DNA of 11,843 nucleotides from positions 1-11,843 of the forward strand of contig JABDQZ010000042.1 of NCBI GenBank assembly GCA_013041975.1. The letters are read 5' to 3'. Source of the DNA: Gammaproteobacteria bacterium. Its GTDB lineage: Bacteria; Pseudomonadota; Gammaproteobacteria; Chromatiales; Chromatiaceae. Made by a program: the position numbers and the translations under genes. The notes beneath the pieces were generated by a model. The model ran no database searches. It had not been told where the DNA came from and saw only the letters and a list, made by a program, of their open reading frames with translations. Position 1 is the stretch's first letter, and each line of letters begins with the position of its first letter. This document shows, piece by piece, positions 6,724 through 11,843 of the stretch.

Positions 6724-8193
6724 ATGGCACCACAGCAGGACAACACAATCGCTGACATGGAGCGGACCATGACTGATCAGAATGGCACGATCAGTGACTT
6801 TGGTTTGAGCAAACCCTTTTTCCTGATCCAGTCATCGAAAAATATTTTCTTACCGAGAAAATCACACACTTTGCCGGTTACCCGAAAATTTACCATTGGT
6901 CGTTCAAGAAATAGCGATCTGGTACTCGATAACCAGCATATCTCCTCATCCCATGCACAACTCAGCTGGAATAAAAATCAGTGGATACTCAGTGACAATG
7001 GCAGCACCAATGGTACCTTTCTAAATGGTGAGCGCATCAAGAAACAGGCGATTGTGCCTGATGATGTAATTACCTTCGGCACCTGTCCAATTCGTCTGAA
7101 ACTGACTGAAAAACCGCCACCCTCACTTAAACCCCTGATCTTGCTAATTGCCGGGTTTGCCCTGGGTATCGGTTCATTCTATTTCATGACACAGACCGGC
7201 CAAAACCCCGAAGTTGCCCCTGGTTCCGAAAAACCACAGGGCACCACTTACCAGATTACGCCACAGGAACAGTTACAAAAGCCTGTTTCAAAAACAGCTC
7301 CGCCGGCAAAGCCCGCAAACATCAGCCCTGCCCCCGTTACGGCCAGCGCGCCAGCCAGGCACGAAAGTTTTCTCTCGTATCAGCCGCTCCCCATTCTTAA
7401 CTTTAACGAGATGCTCTACAACCAGGTTGATAAAACGACTCTCTACCGTTATTCGATCAACCCAGACGTCTATATTCTCGATTTCCCAAGCCTCTATATA
7501 CAGGGGCGTTCAATGAATCGCATCATGGCACTGATTGAAGATGTCAGGGCCCCCAAGGACCGGGTACTCTCCGAATTTGAATTTGAGAAATTTCTCAAGA
7601 CGCACGCCCTGAGTACAGAAAGCTTCAACCTGGGCCATGACTACACTTCCCATCATCTGACACAATTCTTTAAATTGACTCAACAACATGGCATTGCGTT
7701 ACGCCCCGAAGAAAAACAGTTAAAGGCATTACTGGTCAAACATGGCCTGATCAATAATGACCTGACTGCAATTTCTGAACAGGATAAAAAAGTCATTATC
7801 AGCATTACCCAGCAAACCATTGAGTTCGATAAAAATAACAATGAAATCAATGTCACGCTGGATACCCGCAAAAGTGTATTACGACATGAACTCAGCCATG
7901 GAGAATTCTTCTCAAACCCGTCCTACAGAGAATACGCAGAAAACTTCTGGAACAATGAGATACCTGATTATTTAAGAAGACGTATTGGACGTTTTCTGAC
8001 AGACCTGGGCTACGATATTTCAGACAAGATACTGACCATTAATGAAATGCAGGCCTTTCTTTTCCACACCGATCATGAATCGATTTTTTCAGCCCAGGAT
8101 ATCGGCATTACCGTCAAGGAACTGCATGAAATAAGAAAGCGCTTCTTCGAAGGACTACCCAATAGCCTGTTCATGCGTGATCTTCAGAGTTAA
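6724..8193 (+). CDS. Transmembrane FHA-domain protein with putative periplasmic metallopeptidase domain
   Basis: A 489-residue protein if started at 6724. Residues ~45-125 form an FHA domain with the phosphothreonine-binding pattern complete: Gly59-Arg60 (IGRS), Ser74 and His77 (HISSSHAQ), Asn96-Gly97 (GSTNGTFLNG). Residues ~137-155 form one membrane helix preceded by lysines, so the FHA domain faces the cytoplasm. A Pro/Ala-rich spacer follows to ~215. The C-terminal part, ~220-489, holds RHELSHGEFF, an HExxH motif (His388, Glu389, His392), and NEMQAF with Glu441, like the NExxA third-ligand helix of gluzincin zinc peptidases. I do not recognise its family by name. ATG 6724 has no Shine-Dalgarno; ATG 6769 (Met16, MTDQNG) has GGAG 6 nt upstream and may be the true start, giving 474 residues with the FHA domain intact. 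It is the last gene of the kinase operon and the obvious reader of kinase phosphorylation. Confidence 0.9.
   Translation: MAPQQDNTIADMERTMTDQNGTISDFGLSKPFFLIQSSKNIFLPRKSHTLPVTRKFTIGRSRNSDLVLDNQHISSSHAQLSWNKNQWILSDNGSTNGTFLNGERIKKQAIVPDDVITFGTCPIRLKLTEKPPPSLKPLILLIAGFALGIGSFYFMTQTGQNPEVAPGSEKPQGTTYQITPQEQLQKPVSKTAPPAKPANISPAPVTASAPARHESFLSYQPLPILNFNEMLYNQVDKTTLYRYSINPDVYILDFPSLYIQGRSMNRIMALIEDVRAPKDRVLSEFEFEKFLKTHALSTESFNLGHDYTSHHLTQFFKLTQQHGIALRPEEKQLKALLVKHGLINNDLTAISEQDKKVIISITQQTIEFDKNNNEINVTLDTRKSVLRHELSHGEFFSNPSYREYAENFWNNEIPDYLRRRIGRFLTDLGYDISDKILTINEMQAFLFHTDHESIFSAQDIGITVKELHEIRKRFFEGLPNSLFMRDLQS
6759..6762 (+). promoter_or_regulatory. GGAG ribosome binding site supporting an internal start at 6769
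   Basis: GGAG lies 6 nt before ATG 6769, in frame with the FHA gene. The upstream ATG at 6724 follows AACAACCATTTCAT, which has no purine-rich site. The site argues for translation starting at codon 16. Confidence 0.5.
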
Positions 8194-8214
8194 CCCGCGA
8201 CCGATTAGACTGCG

Positions 8215-10419
8215 TTAATTAATCGATAATTCATTATTTATCATTTCCAGCAAAGGTTGAGGATAATGAATACCATAGCCCTGGGCATAATCAATACCCA
8301 AATCAGCTAATGCAGCTTTGCGCTGTTCATCGGAAACAAACTCGGCGATGGTTTTGATATTGACGGTATGGCCAATCTGGTTAATCACATCCACAATCGA
8401 ATGAGACATCTTATCTTCTGTCATACCCTGAACGAAAGAGCCATCTATTTTGAGAAAATTAATCGGTATCATTTTAAGATAGCTGAAAGAACTCAAACCG
8501 GCCCCAAAGTCATCCAGCGCAAAATAACAACCTTCCCCCTGTATCTCCTCTACAAAATCAACCACTTCGGTCAGATTAATAATGGCAGCTGTTTCAGTGA
8601 TTTCAAAACAGATACCACCTTTTGGTATATTCCTCTTTTTTAATTGCTTTCGGACGAATTCAAAAAAAGTACTATCACTCAAAGAGGTTCCTGACAGATT
8701 AATGAAAAACCGGTACTTCTTCCCAGTACTGTTAAGCCTGCTGAGACGATCATATTCAGCCAAAGCATTCCTCACTACCCATCGATCAATTTCAGGCATC
8801 AATCCAAAACGCTCTGCCGCAGGTATAAAACTATCGGGTGTAATCAACTTGTCATTTTCCCTGAGCCTGACCAACATTTCCCAGGTTGTGGTGTGTTCTT
8901 CTCCCTGTAATGATTCAATGAGCTGTGCGTGAAGTTCAAAGTTATCCTGTTGCAGGGCCTGCCTGATTCGGTTGACGCATTCCATTTCTCCATGGCGCTG
9001 CATCATGCTGTTATCTTCGGCATTATATATCTGCACACGGTTTCGGCCGCTATCCTTGGCACGATAACAGGCCAGATCTGCGTGTCGTAAAACTTCATCA
9101 TGATCACGCGTATTTTTATCAAATAACACCAGACCGATACTGATGCCAATATCAAATGTCTTTCGGTCCCAGCTAAATTTGTATTCACGCATCATACTGA
9201 CGATATTATCGGCAATACGCTCTGCCCTGTCAGGCAGGCAGTGCTCGAGTAATAGAGCGAATTCATCGCCACCCAGCCTGGCCAGGGAATCGGTCTCTCG
9301 AACATGGTTTTTTAGCAGTGAAGATAATTGACGCAACAATTCATCGCCAGCCACATGACCTGCGGTGTCATTCACCAACTTGAAATGATCCAGATCCATA
9401 TACAGCACGGCATGAATATAGTCATTGCGCTGGGCGCTCTCGATCGCATTGTCAAGGCGCCATTCAAATTCATGCCGGTTTACTAACCCTGTCAGCATGT
9501 CATGAAATGCCATGTGATGAATATTTTTTTCTGCCTTGTGATGACGAATAGCAAACATAACCAGGACCAATAGCATGACCAGCAACAAAGGAAATACCAG
9601 GTAAAGTGCGAAGTCATTAATGGTATGAATGTGATCCAGCAATATTTCCTGGTTGGCCCCGAGATGAATCTCCCATCCCAGTCCCGGTAATGGCAGAGTC
9701 TGTCGTAATGACCATTCAAGATCTTCGGGCTTTGGCTTTATCACCGGCTTGCCGGTTAATAACGACCTGTCATCGCTGTCAACCAAATCAACATGTATCT
9801 CCTTATCCCGGGACTGGATTTCAATCACCTGCTTTAGCAGTTCAAAGGTAATCTCAAACTTGAGGTAACCCAGTTTTTTTTTGGCTGAGGTTAACACTGG
9901 CAGCCACCAGCTTATCGTCGGCGCTTGACCCGGCAAACTGTCATTGAGATGCAGCAGACTTTGCTTGTGGTCATTTTCCTTGAAGTACTGAAACACTTTA
10001 TTTGCTGAAAAATCCCGATATGTATTGCTGATAGCCTGCCCTGAAATCCGAATCTGTTCCCTGCCTTTCGAATCAATGAAGCTGATGGCTGAATAGCCCG
10101 GCTCACGACGATGCAATGAGAAAAAGTAAAGTTCCAGGGCACGTTTGTTCTGGTTGACAGCAGCCTCGTTCAATGTCAGCTGGTGATAATGTATTTCTCC
10201 AAAAGAAGGAAGCTCAGTGTAAGAATCCAGTTGATCAGCCAGATTCTGGATACGTGAATTAATGGACGTAAGGGAGGCTTCGGCATTCGTTATAAATACC
10301 TGGTGCTGTGAATACACCAGTGAGTCTATAAAGTGACGAAAGGTAAACAGTCCTGCCGCCATAATAATGACAACGAGCAGAATTGAAATCCAGGCAATAT
10401 TAAGCCTTTTAACTATCAT
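8215..10419 (-). CDS. Membrane GGDEF-EAL protein (MbaA-like cyclic-di-GMP enzyme)
   Basis: A 734-residue protein. A membrane helix at ~8-27 and a second at ~270-292 enclose a periplasmic sensor region of about 240 residues, which I cannot assign to a named family. The GGDEF domain (~300-465) has the intact signature at 383-387 and an inhibitory site RETD at 374-377, exactly five residues upstream, so diguanylate cyclase activity with product inhibition is expected. The EAL domain (~480-730) has EML (Glu514) for EAL, NLSG, EITE, DDFGAG (Asp636-Asp637), LKIDGSF, TIAEF and AQGYG; all residues usually needed for phosphodiesterase activity seem present. The start ATG overlaps the stop of the upstream binding-protein gene (ATGA), so translation is coupled. 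Order and architecture match the nspS-mbaA pair of Vibrio cholerae. The net direction of activity cannot be told. Its end is 21 nt from the convergent FHA gene. Confidence 0.95.
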   Translation of the reverse strand: MIVKRLNIAWISILLVVIIMAAGLFTFRHFIDSLVYSQHQVFITNAEASLTSINSRIQNLADQLDSYTELPSFGEIHYHQLTLNEAAVNQNKRALELYFFSLHRREPGYSAISFIDSKGREQIRISGQAISNTYRDFSANKVFQYFKENDHKQSLLHLNDSLPGQAPTISWWLPVLTSAKKKLGYLKFEITFELLKQVIEIQSRDKEIHVDLVDSDDRSLLTGKPVIKPKPEDLEWSLRQTLPLPGLGWEIHLGANQEILLDHIHTINDFALYLVFPLLLVMLLVLVMFAIRHHKAEKNIHHMAFHDMLTGLVNRHEFEWRLDNAIESAQRNDYIHAVLYMDLDHFKLVNDTAGHVAGDELLRQLSSLLKNHVRETDSLARLGGDEFALLLEHCLPDRAERIADNIVSMMREYKFSWDRKTFDIGISIGLVLFDKNTRDHDEVLRHADLACYRAKDSGRNRVQIYNAEDNSMMQRHGEMECVNRIRQALQQDNFELHAQLIESLQGEEHTTTWEMLVRLRENDKLITPDSFIPAAERFGLMPEIDRWVVRNALAEYDRLSRLNSTGKKYRFFINLSGTSLSDSTFFEFVRKQLKKRNIPKGGICFEITETAAIINLTEVVDFVEEIQGEGCYFALDDFGAGLSSFSYLKMIPINFLKIDGSFVQGMTEDKMSHSIVDVINQIGHTVNIKTIAEFVSDEQRKAALADLGIDYAQGYGIHYPQPLLEMINNELSIN

Positions 10420-11525
10420 TGAGCAGAAGCAGCAGCACGTATTTCAAAATCCTTGCGTATCTCGTCAAGCACCTCTTCATATAAATGCTTCCTGGGCATT
10501 ATGTCCCATAGAATCATGCGATTGAAATAGTCTATTTCATGAAGATGCAACGATTGGATTTCATCCTGGTTCAGCAGACCGATGGTTTCGATATTCGATG
10601 GAGACAGCCCGGTGATCTCAATCATCTGCTTCTGAACTGCAGGACTGATCTGATGATTGATAAAACGGTAGGCAAGAGCTTCACTGTCTGTTCGAGTAGT
10701 AATCAGGTAACTGTCAAACATACCAACGGCCCCTTCCTGGGGTATGATCATTTTATATTTTTTATCTTTTGCCAGTAAGCGCCTGGACGGGTCAAACCAG
10801 CTGTTTAACAAAACAACATTGTCATTTTCAATATACGACAGCATCTGATCATTGCCATCATAGTAGTCAAAGACCTGCCCATTGAGTGTCAACAGCTTTT
10901 GTTTAACCTCATTCAACTGTTCGCGTGTCAGATTAAACACATTTTTGTAGCCCATGGATAATGCCGCCGTCCATATCATGGAAACGTCATCCCAGACTGA
11001 GACCGAATTTCTATAGCGCTCATCCCAAAGAATGGACCAACTATCGGGTTCTTTCAGTTGTTCTTGATCATATAGCAACCCCGTCGGCCCCCAGGCCCAC
11101 GGAACAGCATAGACGTCAGCATCGAATTGGCACCAGGCATTGTATTTAAGGTTGTTGTGCAAACTCTGGTAATTGGGAATCCGAGTCAGGTCCAACGGCT
11201 TGGCCAGTCCCATCTGGTAAAGTGGCTTGACACCCTCATTGGAAACGATAATCAGGTCATAATGATCAGTTGATTCAGCCGCTTCGATAATTGATTCGAG
11301 ATTGGATAACGCAGTGAATTCGATAATGACCTTTTCCTGTTGCTCGAACGCTTGATAGCCGATGGTCTTGGCAGGGTTATCAGGATCAGCATAAACATCC
11401 CAGCCAGCCACTCGGAGTATGTTGCTTTCAGCTTCTGATGTATGAGAAAAAACCGGCGATGCCGAAAGAAGTGCAAACAGAAGAATAAAAAAGCCTACTA
11501 TTAGTGTTTTTTTTGTTTTTATCAT
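10416..11525 (-). CDS. PotD/NspS-like periplasmic binding protein
   Basis: A 369-residue protein with a signal peptide of about 27 residues and no lipobox. The rest aligns by eye along its length with PotD-type polyamine-binding proteins: RVAGWDVYADP near the start (PotD has a WTEY motif), YDLIIVSN, VPWAWGPTGLLYD, SWSILWDERY, VWDDVSMIW, then PQEGAVGMFDS and ALAYRFINHQ. The conserved Asp of the MFDS segment fits a PotD ligand-contacting Asp, but the Trp two residues before it in PotD is Met here, so ligand choice may differ. No permease or ATPase genes lie next to it; instead it is translationally coupled to the GGDEF-EAL gene. This suggests that it serves as a ligand sensor which docks on the periplasmic part of that protein, as NspS does with MbaA in Vibrio cholerae, rather than as a transport component. 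The Shine-Dalgarno is weak (GAGAG, rather distant). Confidence 0.9.
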   Translation of the reverse strand: MIKTKKTLIVGFFILLFALLSASPVFSHTSEAESNILRVAGWDVYADPDNPAKTIGYQAFEQQEKVIIEFTALSNLESIIEAAESTDHYDLIIVSNEGVKPLYQMGLAKPLDLTRIPNYQSLHNNLKYNAWCQFDADVYAVPWAWGPTGLLYDQEQLKEPDSWSILWDERYRNSVSVWDDVSMIWTAALSMGYKNVFNLTREQLNEVKQKLLTLNGQVFDYYDGNDQMLSYIENDNVVLLNSWFDPSRRLLAKDKKYKMIIPQEGAVGMFDSYLITTRTDSEALAYRFINHQISPAVQKQMIEITGLSPSNIETIGLLNQDEIQSLHLHEIDYFNRMILWDIMPRKHLYEEVLDEIRKDFEIRAAASAQ

Positions 11526-11554
11526 TTATCGGGATACTCTCAGTTATCAGAGAC

Positions 11555-11560
11555 TATATA
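11555..11560 (-). promoter_or_regulatory. Possible -10 box (TATATA) for the binding-protein operon
   Basis: On the minus strand, TATATA sits about 30 nt upstream of the binding-protein ATG. No convincing -35 hexamer is found at the right distance, so confidence is low. Confidence 0.2.
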
Positions 11561-11640
11561 CGGCCAAAAAATCTGAACCTTGAGTACTTTATTGCGTTTT
11601 ACGGCATTTATCGGGGGTTTTAAACGCTATAACCAGGGTG

Positions 11641-11665
11641 GAGAATGGTTCCCGCCACCATTCTC
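11641..11665 (-). other. Inverted repeat (hairpin) at the end of the MFS gene
   Basis: GAGAATGGT and ACCATTCTC, 9 bp each, surround a 7-nt loop. The distal arm includes part of the MFS stop codon. On the minus strand no T run follows, so it is not a standard rho-independent terminator; it may protect a transcript 3' end or act with Rho. Confidence 0.55.
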
Positions 11666-11843
11666 AGGTGTTTGCATAATTCACAAGCCTTTCCCGTGCT
11701 GGCACCTGTAAAGCCAGAAACAGCGACACTACCGCCATAGCTGCTCCTGCCAGAAAAACGGCCGAGTGGGAGACAATCCAGAGCAATCCAAACAGTACTG
11801 GAATAACGACTGCGGCGATATGGTTGATCGTAAAAGATACGCC
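11664..11843 (-). CDS. C-terminal end of an MFS transporter (partial)
   Basis: The last 59 codons of a gene whose start lies beyond the window's right edge; the frame is open to base 11843. The residues include FTINHIAAVVIPVLFGLLW, a short gap, then VFLAGAAMAVVSLFLALQV and a charged end (PARERLV). This is two hydrophobic helices with the spacing of the final two helices of a 12-helix major facilitator protein. The NHIAAVxxP segment is common in efflux-type members. Substrate cannot be told from this fragment. The gene is in the same direction as the binding-protein operon, 138 bp upstream of it, with a hairpin but no clear terminator between. Confidence 0.8.
   Translation of the reverse strand, partial: GVSFTINHIAAVVIPVLFGLLWIVSHSAVFLAGAAMAVVSLFLALQVPARERLVNYANT

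Noticed and set aside
4135..8193. Type VI secretion regulatory cluster (kinase-FHA-OmpA)
   Set aside because: No Tss structural gene, no PppA-like phosphatase and no VgrG or Hcp is visible; the resemblance is limited to shared signalling domains.
10416..11525. Polyamine ABC transport operon
   Set aside because: No permease or ATPase gene adjoins the binding protein on either side within the window; the coupled partner is a cyclic-di-GMP enzyme.
11523..11615. 11-bp direct repeat CATTTATCGGG at 11523-11533 and 11605-11615
   Set aside because: One copy overlaps the binding-protein start codon; there is no third copy or symmetry to suggest an operator, so chance is likely.

Overview
The window reads as chromosomal DNA of a Gammaproteobacterium. 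Gene density is high, starts are ATG, several genes have recognisable Shine-Dalgarno sites, and base composition is moderate, with the first ~1.6 kb more AT-rich than the rest. A PotD/NspS-like binding protein coupled to a GGDEF-EAL protein is an arrangement best known from Vibrio. The genus cannot be fixed from the sequence alone. No rRNA, tRNA, CRISPR array or insertion sequence is visible.

Layout. Positions 1-1611 hold three small plus-strand genes: a secreted Lys/Asp/Ser-rich protein with a four-Cys head (5' end cut by the window edge), an 81-residue small protein with a degenerate EF-hand-like loop, and a VOC (glyoxalase-fold) protein. A rho-independent terminator follows the second, and a probably bidirectional one follows the third.

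Positions 1612-8193 hold a likely functional unit. On the minus strand is an exported protein with a beta-propeller, an Ig-like domain and a C-terminal caspase-like (peptidase C14) domain. Divergent from it, across a 147-bp shared intergenic region, is a plus-strand operon: a transmembrane Hanks-type Ser/Thr kinase with a periplasmic DUF4384-like domain, a secreted OmpA-like peptidoglycan-binding protein, and a transmembrane FHA protein whose periplasmic part carries HELSH and NEMQA motifs like those of gluzincin metallopeptidases. Together they could form an envelope signalling module: kinase (writer), FHA protein (phosphothreonine reader), a cell-wall anchor, and two candidate extracytoplasmic proteases. 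No phosphatase and no type VI secretion genes are present here. This is the best candidate in the window for an undescribed system.

Positions 8215-11525 (minus) hold a two-gene operon with a 4-bp ATGA overlap: a PotD/NspS-like periplasmic binding protein followed by a membrane GGDEF-EAL protein with an extracytoplasmic sensor region. No ABC permease or ATPase is present. By analogy with Vibrio cholerae NspS-MbaA this is probably a polyamine-type (or other small cation) sensor controlling cyclic-di-GMP. The window ends in the last 59 codons of a minus-strand MFS transporter gene.
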